Below, in pieces: positions 54,190-62,651 of a stretch of 64,000 nt of DNA. The number at the start of each line of letters is the position of its first letter. The first letter of the stretch is position 1. Under the pieces are notes generated by a model, which was not told where the DNA came from, ran no database searches, and saw only the letters and a program-made list of their open reading frames with translations. The translations under genes and the position numbers were made by a program. The DNA comes from a virus, in the IMG/VR virus record IMGVR_UViG_3300044825_001821, positions 1 through 64,000 of that record. One strand, written 5' to 3'.

Positions 54190-56736
54190 ATGCCTCCTAT
54201 TTTATCTTCTTTTGGTTCTAGTTCTCTTTTTTCTTGGGGTTTTGGTAGAAGAGGTGGAACGCTTTTCAATGTAATTCGTCAATTTAATTCTTCTGGACTA
54301 TTAACTCTACCCACAGACGTTACGTCAATTGACTATCTTGTGGTTGCTGGTGGCGGTGGTGGCGGCGGTGGTCGGGGTGGACAACACAACGGTGGTGGTG
54401 GTGGTGCCGGTGGCCTTTTAACTGGATCAGGACTTACAGTAACGGGTGGCACAACTTGGTCAATTATTGTTGGTGCGGGTGGTCCCGGAACGATGCCTGG
54501 TTTGGGTGGTCAATCTGGTTCCAATTCTGGTCTATGGCAAGGCACGACTTCTTTCTGGTGTTATGGTGGCGGTGCAGGCGGTGGCGCAGAGGGGGCTGGC
54601 GGTGGTAGTGGCGGTGCTGATGGTGGCTCTGGCGGTGGTGGTAGTGGACCAAACCCATCAGGAGCGGGCCGAGGTGTTTATCCAGGAAGTGGTTATGTAA
54701 ACGCACCAAGACAGCAAGGATTTGACGGAGTGCAACCAACTGGTGGTGGCGGTGGTGCCGGAAGTGCTGCTGGTCCAAATACTGGTATCTTAGACAATCG
54801 AACTGGTGGTAGGGGTGTGTTCTCATCAATCACTGGTTCAAATACTGGTTATGCAGGCGGTGGTGGAGCATCTGAATGGTATGGTGGTGGTGGCACTACA
54901 GGATTTACTCTTTATGGTGCGGCTAATGGTTCAGCATATCCAGCACCTGGTATAGCACCACCTAATGCAAGAGCCGGTAGTGGCTCTGGTGGTGGGGGTG
55001 GAAGTGCTGGAAATCCAAATCATGGTTCTGCTGGTGGTTCGGGTGTTGTTGTTGTAAAGTATAGCACTGCTGCTACACCATTTGGAACATTGTCACAATC
55101 ATTCACTACATCAGGTTCATGGGTTGTTCCAACAGGCATCAGTTATATGAATTATATGTTGGTTGCTGGTGGTGGCGGAGGAGGTGGCGCAGGTCCTGGC
55201 TCACACAATGCTGGCGGTGGTGGCGCTGGCGGTGTTGTATTGGCGTATGGTGTTCCAGTGACTCCAGGACAAACATATACTGTAACAGTTGGTGGTGGCG
55301 GAAATGGTCCAACTCCAGGAACTCAAGGGTCACAAGGTTCTAATACATCAATTTCAGGACCCGCTATTGGAGTTGCACCATCATTTTCTGCAAATGCTGT
55401 TGGCGGTGGATTTGGTGCTGGTTACATGAATGGAAATGGTCCATCTGGTGCGGGCGGTAATGGTGGTTCTGGAGGTGGTGCACCAAATGGTTGGAACGCT
55501 GTTTGGGCTGGAGGGGTGAGTGTTTATCCTAGCAGTCCTTATATAAATTTTCCAACAAGACAAGGACATGATGGTGGTGGCAGTGATGGTTCTATGGGTG
55601 GTGGTGGCGGCGCTGGTGGACCTGGTAGAACAGGTAATAACTTATGGGATCGTAATTTTTCTGGTGGCCAAGGAATTTGGTCAACAATAACAGGATCGAA
55701 TACAGGATACGCCGGTGGCGGAGGCTATGGTGCTGGTGCCGGGGCGTTTCAATGGGGCGGTGCTAATGGTGCATCTTGGCCAGTCGGTTCATTTGTTGCT
55801 GGTACTCCTAATACTGGCGGTGGGGGTGGTGGTGGATATAATGCTGGTCCAACGGGAGGATCACAAGGTGGTTCTGGAATTGGTGTAATTAGTTGGCAAG
55901 TCTCTTTTGGAAATCCAAACACAGGTTCACAATCATTTACATCAACGGGTTCTGGAACTTGGGTTGTACCAACAGGAATTCAAGTAATTGATTATCTTGT
56001 TATTGGCGGTGGTGGCGGTGGTGGTGGTGCCAGAAATGGACAACACAATGGTGGTGGCGGTGGTGCTGGCGGTTATGTTTTTGGCAGCTCATTCCCCGTA
56101 AATTCAGGCGCATCTTATACGGTCGTTGTTGGAGCCGGCGGACCGGGTTCAACACCAGGTGGTGGCGGTTCTGCGGGTTCAAACTCAGGATTTTATGATG
56201 CATCTACGTCTGTGTGGGCTTATGGTGGTGGACAAGGCGGCGGCGCTCAAGACAGTGGTGGGGGCGGCGGCGGCGGTGCAGGTGGTTCTGGAGGTGGCGG
56301 TTCTGGACCAAATCCTTCTGGAGGCGGTGCGGGAGTTTATCCAGGCAGTTCGTATGTTAGTGCGCCAAGACAAGGCTATAATGGTGCTGGTGGAGGAGGT
56401 GGAACTGGTGCTGGCGGTGGTGCAGGGGGTGCCGGCGCTCAACCAACCGGAGGCATAGGAATTTTTTCTACGATTACAGGTTCCAATGTGGGCTACGCCG
56501 GTGGCGGAGGAGCCGTATCTTCAAACGGCACTGGATTGGGAACAAGTTCGTGGGGTGGAGGACATGGTGGCCAAGGTCCAGCATCACCAGCTACCGCAGG
56601 GGCAACAAATCGTGGCGGTGGTGGCGGTGGTGGTGCTGCACCAACTGGTCCAACTCAAAGTGCTGCTGGTGGTTCCGGTGTGGTTATTTTCGGTTGGAGA
56701 GCACCAACTCCAGGAGTTAATCCACAACCAAGCTAA
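54190..56736 (+). CDS. Glycine-rich tail-fibre adhesin with three repeated modules
   Basis: This 848-residue protein is about one-third Gly. Three modules of about 280 residues (roughly 1-290, 297-575, 578-845) share W-x-VP-x-G or an equivalent start, Y(L/M)(V/L)(V/I)-x-GGGGGGG, HN-x-GGGGGAGG, a TV-x-VGAGG strand, GSN(T/V)GYAGGGG and an SG(V/I) closing strand. Polyglycine loops on a beta core resemble T-even Gp38-type adhesins. It is a likely host-recognition tip. Confidence 0.75.
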   Translation: MPPILSSFGSSSLFSWGFGRRGGTLFNVIRQFNSSGLLTLPTDVTSIDYLVVAGGGGGGGGRGGQHNGGGGGAGGLLTGSGLTVTGGTTWSIIVGAGGPGTMPGLGGQSGSNSGLWQGTTSFWCYGGGAGGGAEGAGGGSGGADGGSGGGGSGPNPSGAGRGVYPGSGYVNAPRQQGFDGVQPTGGGGGAGSAAGPNTGILDNRTGGRGVFSSITGSNTGYAGGGGASEWYGGGGTTGFTLYGAANGSAYPAPGIAPPNARAGSGSGGGGGSAGNPNHGSAGGSGVVVVKYSTAATPFGTLSQSFTTSGSWVVPTGISYMNYMLVAGGGGGGGAGPGSHNAGGGGAGGVVLAYGVPVTPGQTYTVTVGGGGNGPTPGTQGSQGSNTSISGPAIGVAPSFSANAVGGGFGAGYMNGNGPSGAGGNGGSGGGAPNGWNAVWAGGVSVYPSSPYINFPTRQGHDGGGSDGSMGGGGGAGGPGRTGNNLWDRNFSGGQGIWSTITGSNTGYAGGGGYGAGAGAFQWGGANGASWPVGSFVAGTPNTGGGGGGGYNAGPTGGSQGGSGIGVISWQVSFGNPNTGSQSFTSTGSGTWVVPTGIQVIDYLVIGGGGGGGGARNGQHNGGGGGAGGYVFGSSFPVNSGASYTVVVGAGGPGSTPGGGGSAGSNSGFYDASTSVWAYGGGQGGGAQDSGGGGGGGAGGSGGGGSGPNPSGGGAGVYPGSSYVSAPRQGYNGAGGGGGTGAGGGAGGAGAQPTGGIGIFSTITGSNVGYAGGGGAVSSNGTGLGTSSWGGGHGGQGPASPATAGATNRGGGGGGGAAPTGPTQSAAGGSGVVIFGWRAPTPGVNPQPS

Positions 56737-56757
56737 TGTTGTAAAAAAACAACACAC

Positions 56758-56786
56758 TTGACAAGGGTAGGTTAACGTAGTACAAT
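56758..56786 (+). promoter_or_regulatory. Early promoter (TTGACA-17-TACAAT)
   Basis: TTGACAAG with GG after the -10, which ends 9 bases before ATG 56796. Confidence 0.82.
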
Positions 56787-56795
56787 GGTTGTACT

Positions 56796-57152
56796 ATGAA
56801 AACCTTGCCCTCTATTGGTTCGACAGTTACCGTAAATTGTCAATATATTACCAAATCTTCTACGTTTACAGGCGTAGTTGTCAATCCGTATCGTTGGCTC
56901 GGTGCCGACGAATTTTGTTTACAAACTAGCAATCCAGACTTTCCAATATCTGTTATCAATCTTGTAAATGTTGTCGATTTGAAAATACTTAAAGGTTCGA
57001 CAACAAATATTCGAAAGTTTAAAGTTGCCGGCTCAAAAGGTGAATATTTTGTAACATTGTCAGGAGAGCATTATTCTTGTACCTGTATAGGTTTCAAATA
57101 TCACAGCAAATGCAAACACATAACAAAAGTGAAACAAAAGCTTGCCAAATAA
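56796..57152 (+). CDS. SWIM-type zinc-finger protein
   Basis: This 118-residue protein has a C-terminal YSCTCIGFKYHSKCKHITKV, the CxC...CxH SWIM motif used for DNA or protein binding. An N-terminal beta part VTVNCQYITKSSTFTGVVV precedes it. There is no Shine-Dalgarno; the promoter abuts the start. Confidence 0.75.
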   Translation: MKTLPSIGSTVTVNCQYITKSSTFTGVVVNPYRWLGADEFCLQTSNPDFPISVINLVNVVDLKILKGSTTNIRKFKVAGSKGEYFVTLSGEHYSCTCIGFKYHSKCKHITKVKQKLAK

Positions 57153-57156
57153 ATTC

Positions 57157-57185
57157 TTGACAAGTAGCCCACCTACTGATACAAT
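57157..57185 (+). promoter_or_regulatory. Early promoter (TTGACA-17-TACAAT)
   Basis: TTGACAAGTAGCCC, GG after the -10, 9 bases before ATG 57195. Confidence 0.82.
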
Positions 57186-57194
57186 GGTTATATT

Positions 57195-57587
57195 ATGATG
57201 ATTCGTATATACTCCAGTTCGAAGAAAAAGAAGTTGACGAAAAAACAATTGCAAGAACAGCAAGATTTTATTTCGTCAATCAACAAGATACCGTTGCCAT
57301 CTGGCGGTCGGTTTCCTGCTGCTGCACCTAAGAAAGTAAAAGCAAAGCCCGTATTTTCGTATACACCTCCACGTGAGACTGTACGTGCGCCGTCTTTGCC
57401 TGATACTCACAAGGGTGCGTTGACTAAAACTGGTATTATGAAAGATTACCACAAACTCTCATCTTCTGACCGTGAGATTGTGGCAGATGTTGCTTCTTGC
57501 ACGGCGCCATTACACAAAGGTAATTATGTTTATGTTACCGAAGGTATGAACCCTGCAAGCCTTGGTCGGAAAAACGAGGTATTGTAA
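57195..57587 (+). CDS. Conserved T4-like phage protein
   Basis: This is a 130-residue basic protein (RIYSSSKKKKLTKKQLQEQQDF..., DTHKGALTKTGIMKDYHKLSSSDREIV...) common in marine T4-like phages. Function unknown. There is no ribosome site ahead of the doubled ATG. Confidence 0.65.
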   Translation: MMIRIYSSSKKKKLTKKQLQEQQDFISSINKIPLPSGGRFPAAAPKKVKAKPVFSYTPPRETVRAPSLPDTHKGALTKTGIMKDYHKLSSSDREIVADVASCTAPLHKGNYVYVTEGMNPASLGRKNEVL

Positions 57588-57590
57588 TGC

Positions 57591-57619
57591 TTGACAAGTT
57601 GGTCATTCAATGCTATACT
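57591..57619 (+). promoter_or_regulatory. Early promoter (TTGACA-17-TATACT)
   Basis: TTGACAAGTTGG with TGG after the -10, 35 bases before ATG 57654. Confidence 0.84.
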
Positions 57620-57653
57620 GGTATTTCTTATTTTGTTAATGGAGATTGTTATT

Positions 57654-58091
57654 ATGGCACGTACTAAATCTGGTGAACTTGCACCATATGTGAAACTTCT
57701 TGCGCTGTTGCAAGATGGCAATGTTGTTACGAAAGACGATATCGATGCCAAACTTGGCAAAGATATTCATGTGTATCGACTTTCGACTTATGTTTGGGAG
57801 ATTAAGTCTAAGACTCCTGGCGTAGTGAAAGTTATCAAAGACGGTAAGGCCGTATCTGGTTATCAGATTACGAACCCTGCTGAAGTAAAAACGTTTCTTG
57901 CTTCACAAACAGGTATCAGTAACTTTGTACCTGGCACAGGCAATGTTACACCTTCTAACAGCAAATTTGCAAACAAACCAGTGAAATCTCTTTCTTCACT
58001 GAAAGCAAAGCCTGCTAAAACTAAAGTAACAAAACCTACTAAGGTCGAAGCACCCGTGGTTGAGGATGAAGTAACTGAAATCACTGAATAA
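57654..58091 (+). CDS. Winged-helix-like protein with Lys/Val tail
   Basis: This is a 145-residue protein. Residues 1-90 look like a winged helix (YVKLLALLQDGNVVTKDDIDAKLGKD... KDGKAVSGYQITNP), then a basic-to-acidic tail. GGAG selects ATG 57654. Possible DNA-binding regulator. Confidence 0.6.
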   Translation: MARTKSGELAPYVKLLALLQDGNVVTKDDIDAKLGKDIHVYRLSTYVWEIKSKTPGVVKVIKDGKAVSGYQITNPAEVKTFLASQTGISNFVPGTGNVTPSNSKFANKPVKSLSSLKAKPAKTKVTKPTKVEAPVVEDEVTEITE

Positions 58092-58192
58092 TCGGTTTCG
58101 GGGTGATAGCCGTCAGCAAGGCAATAGGCTCATCATTAAACGACAATGAATGTCGGGAGACATCCATGCGCCCCACTTTTATAAGGTGAACT

Positions 58193-58429
58193 ATGTCTAA
58201 ACTTAAAGAATGGTTTGTTGCCAAATATCTTGAGATTGAGGCACAAGCCATTAAATCTATTGATACTGCAAATTTCTATGGTAATCTATTTACTGAACGA
58301 CAGAAGCTTTACATAATCGCTACGTTCATGGCTCTTATGGCTATGGCGGGCGCACATGGCGCTGTACAGTTTATAGGTCTAATTTATATTATGAACAAAT
58401 TGACTCCCGAGGATAAAGATGAAAGCTAA
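58193..58429 (+). CDS. Small membrane protein
   Basis: This is a 78-residue protein with one or two membrane segments (about 41-66). A 100-base leader without a gene precedes it. Function unknown. Confidence 0.55.
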   Translation: MSKLKEWFVAKYLEIEAQAIKSIDTANFYGNLFTERQKLYIIATFMALMAMAGAHGAVQFIGLIYIMNKLTPEDKDES

Positions 58430-58685
58430 GTTTCTTTTTCTTGTGCCTTTGCTTGCACTGACTGCTTGTGCTTCTACTACACGTGATCCTGTTCACAATC
58501 CGCAAGGTCTTACAAATGAAGATTTGATTAAAACTCAAATTGCAAAAATGGAAGCCATGCAGCGTGATATGGAACGCCGTGAACAGGAATTGAAGATGCA
58601 ACATATTAAAGAATTGCATCAAACACAAATGCAAAGCAAAGCACCACACACGATCAACACAAACTGTAAGTTTTTCTGTTTCTGA
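58419..58685 (+). CDS. Lipoprotein with coiled coil
   Basis: This 88-residue protein has a signal peptide and lipobox LTAC (Cys near 17), then a charged coiled coil (AKMEAMQRDMERREQELKMQ). It could act in the envelope, for instance in exclusion of other phages; that is speculation. Confidence 0.65.
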   Translation: MKAKFLFLVPLLALTACASTTRDPVHNPQGLTNEDLIKTQIAKMEAMQRDMERREQELKMQHIKELHQTQMQSKAPHTINTNCKFFCF

Positions 58686-59227
58686 TGAATATCTTTTATC
58701 TAGATCACAATCCGAAAACGTGCGCCGAATACCACTGTGACAAACACGTGGTAAAAATGATTATTGAGTATGCACAACTCATGTCAACGGCGCATCGTAT
58801 TCTTGATGGTAAAGATTATTACGATTTGACTGCAAATGGTCGTAAAATCAAACGCTGGCTGTTGCCAGATGAACGTGAAGATGCATTGATGAAAGCATCA
58901 CATGTTAGTCACCCATCAAATGTTTGGGCACGACAGAATGATAGTAACTACATATGGCTGTATCAAATGTGGCTTGCATTGTGTAAAGAATATACACACC
59001 GTTACGGCAAAATACATTCTGTAGAAACACGATTGGTGTATGCATTACTTAGACTGCCGAACAATATAAGTGAAGGTGCCTTTACTGAACCTACACCAGC
59101 AATGCCAGATGAATGTAAAATAGTGAATGATTCGTTAGCATCATATCATAAATATTACAATGAAAAGAAAACACGGTTTGCACGATGGACAAAACGTCCT
59201 ATGCCAAACTGGTATTTACCTGCATAA
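58685..59227 (+). CDS. Conserved phage protein
   Basis: This is a 180-residue protein. MNIFYLDHNPKTCAEYHCDKHVVKMIIEYAQLMSTAHRIL and HPSNVWARQNDSNYIWLYQMW are strongly conserved across T4-like aquatic phages. Several His/Cys/Asp could bind metal. Activity unknown. Confidence 0.7.
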   Translation: MNIFYLDHNPKTCAEYHCDKHVVKMIIEYAQLMSTAHRILDGKDYYDLTANGRKIKRWLLPDEREDALMKASHVSHPSNVWARQNDSNYIWLYQMWLALCKEYTHRYGKIHSVETRLVYALLRLPNNISEGAFTEPTPAMPDECKIVNDSLASYHKYYNEKKTRFARWTKRPMPNWYLPA

Positions 59228-59532
59228 TGCCAACATACGATTTTATAAACACTGAAACGGGTGAGATATTCTCCAGACTGATGAAGATATCAGAGTATGG
59301 AGAATATCTCAAAGAAAATCCACACATCGAACTCATTCATTTGGGTGCTGCCGCCACCGTAGGCGGCGTATCTATCAAAGACAAAGTACCAGACGGTTTC
59401 AAAGAAGTTCTGGCAAAAGTTTCCGAGAATCACAAACAATCTTCTGTGGCTAATCGTCACGGCAAAAAGGGCATTAAAGAATCACAAACACAAAGAATTG
59501 TTGACAAGCATTTAGGAAAATTTGGGCAGTAA
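59227..59532 (+). CDS. Conserved phage protein
   Basis: This is a 101-residue protein, MPTYDFINTETGEIFSRLMKISEYGEYL... and PDGFKEVLAKVSENH, a short FmdB-like T4-like family without the zinc Cys pairs. TAATG junction upstream. Confidence 0.65.
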   Translation: MPTYDFINTETGEIFSRLMKISEYGEYLKENPHIELIHLGAAATVGGVSIKDKVPDGFKEVLAKVSENHKQSSVANRHGKKGIKESQTQRIVDKHLGKFGQ

Positions 59533-59565
59533 ATATATTATGCGAACCTTTACTCAGGAGCGTAT

Positions 59566-59745
59566 ATGACTAAAAAATCTTTGCAGAAAAGAGTAGCACT
59601 ACTGAATGAATACATCACAAGAGAAATAGAAAAAGAAATGTCAAATGAAATCACACAGATGGAAAGAGACAACACTGCAAAGATAGAAAAGAAGTATCCA
59701 AGACAAAATTATCCATATCATAGTCGAAGTCACTACATTACATAA
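59566..59745 (+). CDS. Small charged protein
   Basis: This 59-codon frame (LNEYITREIEKEMSNEITQMERDN...) has CAGGAG upstream. Its stop overlaps the exonuclease ATG. Confidence 0.5.
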   Translation: MTKKSLQKRVALLNEYITREIEKEMSNEITQMERDNTAKIEKKYPRQNYPYHSRSHYIT

Positions 59746-60410
59746 TGCGAATATTTGAACATGTAAAGTTACCGCAACTACAATTTGATCTGAATGCTGA
59801 AACTACCGATAGTGGTAGACTTTATACTACGCCAGAAGGCAACAAGTATAAGTCTATCACTACGGTGCTTTCTAATTACAACAAGCAATACATTATGGAA
59901 TGGCGTAAGGCTGTTGGTGAAGAGCAAGCAAATAAAATATCAAGCAAGGCAGCAAATCGTGGTACAAAAGTACACAAAATATGTGAAGATTATCTGAACA
60001 ATGAAATACCAGAACTGAAGATGCAGATGATGATGCCTGATCTGAAGGAATTATTCTTCAAGATCAAGCCTTACATTGATGAGAATGTCGGCAAGATTTA
60101 CTCACAAGAGCAAGCACTTTACTCCGACAAATATCGTATTGCTGGCCGGGTAGACTTAATTGCCGAGTGGAATGGTAAGTTGTCGGTTATTGACTTCAAA
60201 ACTTCCACGAAGCAAAAAGACGAAGAGGATATTCAGAATTACTTTATGCAGTGTACAGCATATGCACTGATGTTTGCTGAACGAACTGGTATGTGGATTG
60301 ATGATATTGTGGTGCTGATTGCTACTGAAGAAGGTCCGGCGCAGGTCTTTGAGCGCCAGATTCATGATTATCGTGTGCCTCTATTAGAGTATATTGATAA
60401 ATATGCCTGA
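59745..60410 (+). CDS. PD-(D/E)XK exonuclease
   Basis: This 221-residue protein has ITTVLSNYNKQYIMEWR, ANRGTKVHKICEDYL (His/Glu), IAGRVDLIAEWNGKLSVIDFKTS (catalytic Asp and D-x-K) and QCTAYALMF. It is the RecB/MGME1-like phage exonuclease layout. It probably works in DNA processing or recombination. Confidence 0.83.
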   Translation: MRIFEHVKLPQLQFDLNAETTDSGRLYTTPEGNKYKSITTVLSNYNKQYIMEWRKAVGEEQANKISSKAANRGTKVHKICEDYLNNEIPELKMQMMMPDLKELFFKIKPYIDENVGKIYSQEQALYSDKYRIAGRVDLIAEWNGKLSVIDFKTSTKQKDEEDIQNYFMQCTAYALMFAERTGMWIDDIVVLIATEEGPAQVFERQIHDYRVPLLEYIDKYA

Positions 60411-60425
60411 CACATTGGAGGTACT

Positions 60426-60956
60426 ATGCTATCATTCAAACAACACGTACAATTAGATGAGGGCAATCCACTTGCAAGGCTGGCTAAACATGCTGAAGAA
60501 GGTAGGCACTATGCTGTTATTTCCTCACAACGACCACATGATGAAGTATCGGCAGAAGATAATAAGAAGCATCATGAAGAACTTAAAAAGAAACTGACTG
60601 CACAGGGATATACTCATAAAGAAGTAGAAGGACATTGGGAAGGTGGAAAAGAAAAATCAATACTCGTACATGCGAAAGGCAAAGGCGAAGAGCACGGCAA
60701 ACAGTTGCTCCATGATATTAAAAAACATGGAGAACATTATAATCAAGACTCAATCTTACATCATGATGGAAAAACAGCGACATTGCATGGAACAAACAAA
60801 ACTGGATTCCCAGGACACGGCAAGACTGAAAACGTAGGTAAGATGGCTTATAACAAAGCACATGCACCATTTCAAACAGAGATGAAACCGAAGTCAGACA
60901 AGCCGTTAAAGCCTGGTAGAACAAGCAAGAGTTCTGCAAGATTTACAACGGAGTGA
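60426..60956 (+). CDS. DUF3293-like protein with N-terminal L-x-E motif
   Basis: This 176-residue protein begins MLSFKQHVQLDEGNPLARL; QLDE then G fits the prohead-protease rule seen in the 2.3-9.6 kb proteins. EGRHYAVISSQRP...KKLTAQGYTHKEVEGHWEGGKEKSI is a DUF3293-like fold. A Lys-rich tail follows. It may be another packaged, processed protein although it is encoded far from the structural block. Confidence 0.65.
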   Translation: MLSFKQHVQLDEGNPLARLAKHAEEGRHYAVISSQRPHDEVSAEDNKKHHEELKKKLTAQGYTHKEVEGHWEGGKEKSILVHAKGKGEEHGKQLLHDIKKHGEHYNQDSILHHDGKTATLHGTNKTGFPGHGKTENVGKMAYNKAHAPFQTEMKPKSDKPLKPGRTSKSSARFTTE

Positions 60957-60958
60957 TG

Positions 60959-61129
60959 ATGCAAATTAGTGAAACAGAATATGATCAAAAACTTGAACAG
61001 TATTTGAAAGAGCAAGGACCAAATCCCGGTACCACATTTTTTGGTGCTTGGGGTTGGTATGCATCAAAGAAGAATCAGTTTGAGAAACAAATGCAGCAGG
61101 AAGGAATTGTTGTAATCCCTTCAAAGTGA
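60959..61129 (+). CDS. Small hypothetical protein overlapping the tmRNA acceptor piece
   Basis: This 56-codon frame (MQISETEYDQKLEQYLKEQGPNPGTT...) has GGAG upstream. Its last codons lie within the predicted 5' part of the tmRNA acceptor piece. Confidence 0.5.
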   Translation: MQISETEYDQKLEQYLKEQGPNPGTTFFGAWGWYASKKNQFEKQMQQEGIVVIPSK

Positions 61130-61424
61130 AGGCATTCTGGACGGCGGTTCGATTCCGCCCATCTCCACCAAAAGCATCTTGATGGCTATAAGGTTGTAGA
61201 TTTGATCACCTACAATACGCTGTGTGATGGGTGCTTTTGATGGGGATGATCTGGTTTCGACAGGGTGAGATAGTGGAGAAGGCAACACGAAAGGCGACGG
61301 ACGTAATCCGAGCAAAATAAGTAATCGCAAATGACGACTACTACGCTCTAGCAGCCTAAAAATTGTTAGATGGGGTTTAAGTGGGTTGTACCTTATTACC
61401 AAAACAGCCCACATCAAATTCAGA
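61105..61424 (+). ncRNA. ssrA: Circularly permuted tmRNA
   Basis: The acceptor piece comes first (about 61105-61170): T-arm GGCGG/CCGCC with TTCGATT loop at 61143-61159, CATCTCC at 61160-61166, then ACCA. After a 71-base intervening hairpin comes the coding piece from 61242: GGGGATG pairs with CATCTCC (7 bp) and TCTGGTTTCGACAGG is the tmRNA D-analogue. CAGGGT (61261-61266) pairs with ATTCTG (61134-61139) and GAAGG (61278-61282) with CCTTC (61118-61122), rebuilding helix P2 across the pieces. The tag frame from resume codon GCA 61327 to TAA 61359 encodes ANDDYYALAA. A GTGGGTTGT/ACAGCCCAC helix follows. It rescues stalled ribosomes. Confidence 0.9.
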
Positions 61425-61432
61425 GATATATC

Positions 61433-62143
61433 ATGCGTGTACATATTGGTCCTTATACAAACTGGTTTGGTCCTTATCAATTAGCAGAACTGCTTTGCTT
61501 TTGGGTAAAAAAAGTTCCTGATGAGCATGGCTTCAAACGACATCCAGATTGGGTTCATGATTTTGGTACTTGGCTGTCTGAAGATAAAAATGGCAAATCA
61601 TCTTGGCTAACTAAGTTTTGTTGGTGGGTTGATGGTCACAAGAAACGCAAAATCAAAGTACACATTGACAAGTACGATACATGGTCAATGGATCACACAT
61701 TGGCTCACATTATTTTGCCGATGTTGAAACAACTGCGTGATACCAAACATGGTTCACCACTAGTCGAACTTGAAGATTTGCCAGAAGAACTATGCATGAC
61801 GGGATATGATGACGGTTCATCACAATTCAGATTGAAGTTTGAAGATGATGAACAATATGAAAAAGAATCTTGGGATATTACACATCGTCGTTGGGAATGG
61901 GTATTGAATGAAATGATTTTTGCGTTCGAACATCTGCTTGATGATTCGTGGGAAGAAGCATATCGTTCTGGTCACATTGATATGCAGTTTGTGCCATGTG
62001 AAGATAACCCGAAACTATCACACATGGTAGATGGACCCAATCACACATACCAATGTGATTATGATGGTATGAATAAAGTATATGATCGCATGGATAACGG
62101 TTTTCGTTTGTTTGGAAAATATTACAGAGGACTTTGGGACTAA
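61433..62143 (+). CDS. Conserved phage protein
   Basis: This is a 236-residue Trp/Asp/His-rich protein (MRVHIGPYTNWFGPYQLAELLCFW..., KYDTWSMDHTLAHIILPMLKQL) conserved in aquatic T4-like phages. ATG 61433 is used because the longer frame from 61370 would lie inside the tmRNA. Function unknown. Confidence 0.68.
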   Translation: MRVHIGPYTNWFGPYQLAELLCFWVKKVPDEHGFKRHPDWVHDFGTWLSEDKNGKSSWLTKFCWWVDGHKKRKIKVHIDKYDTWSMDHTLAHIILPMLKQLRDTKHGSPLVELEDLPEELCMTGYDDGSSQFRLKFEDDEQYEKESWDITHRRWEWVLNEMIFAFEHLLDDSWEEAYRSGHIDMQFVPCEDNPKLSHMVDGPNHTYQCDYDGMNKVYDRMDNGFRLFGKYYRGLWD

Positions 62144-62144
62144 C

Positions 62145-62309
62145 ATGAAGTCGGAAGATAAACAATCATTTGAAGATTGGTTTGATAAATTACCTAAAGA
62201 TATCTTTCTTGCACACAAAGAAAAGATGGAGTATGCTTGGCAAGAAGCGATAAGATATGAACAAAGTAAACCGGTGCGAACTTATCGTTGGGATGGAGTT
62301 CTCAGATAA
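62145..62309 (+). CDS. Small acidic protein
   Basis: This is a 54-residue protein (MKSEDKQSFEDWFDKLPKDIF...). It begins just after the previous stop. Function unknown. Confidence 0.55.
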   Translation: MKSEDKQSFEDWFDKLPKDIFLAHKEKMEYAWQEAIRYEQSKPVRTYRWDGVLR

Positions 62310-62351
62310 CTAAATAAGTATACTGGCATCACACACACAATCGCCAGTATA
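62310..62351 (+). promoter_or_regulatory. Late-type box CTAAATAAG followed by 9-bp hairpin
   Basis: CTAAATAAG at 62310-62318 is followed by TATACTGGC (62319-62327) pairing with GCCAGTATA (62343-62351). The next ATG is at 62372 with AGGAG. Confidence 0.5.
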
Positions 62352-62371
62352 ACACACACAGGAGTAAACAC

Positions 62372-62644
62372 ATGAGTAACTTAACACCGTTCGAGATTCG
62401 TCTTGAACTTCTTAAAATGGCCAAAGAACTTTTATTGGAAGATTTTGTTGCCAATAAAGAACGGCTAATCAATGAATGGCAAGTAAAGGTAGAGTCCGCT
62501 AAACTAAACGGACAAGCAATACCTGATCATCCAGCCTTTCCAACTTATCCCTCAGAAACAGAAATCATCAACAAGGCACAAGCTTTGAATGGATTCGTTT
62601 CAAATATTTCAGCAGAAAAGACACAGAGCAAAAAGTCTGCCTGA
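62372..62644 (+). CDS. Conserved small phage protein
   Basis: This is a 90-residue helical protein (FEIRLELLKMAKELLLEDFVANKERLINEW..., PSETEIINKAQALNGFVS) of a family frequent in T4-like aquatic phages. AGGAG upstream; late-type box. Function unknown. Confidence 0.62.
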   Translation: MSNLTPFEIRLELLKMAKELLLEDFVANKERLINEWQVKVESAKLNGQAIPDHPAFPTYPSETEIINKAQALNGFVSNISAEKTQSKKSA

Positions 62645-62651
62645 CGGGAAC

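Noticed and set aside
54446-56458. Open frames on other frames and the minus strand inside the glycine-rich gene
   Set aside because: Poly-Gly codons (GGN) leave other frames open; the peptides are low-complexity artefacts.
61370-61432. Longer N-terminus of the 61433 gene
   Set aside because: It would translate the 3' half of the tmRNA coding piece; ATG 61433 lies just after the structured part.
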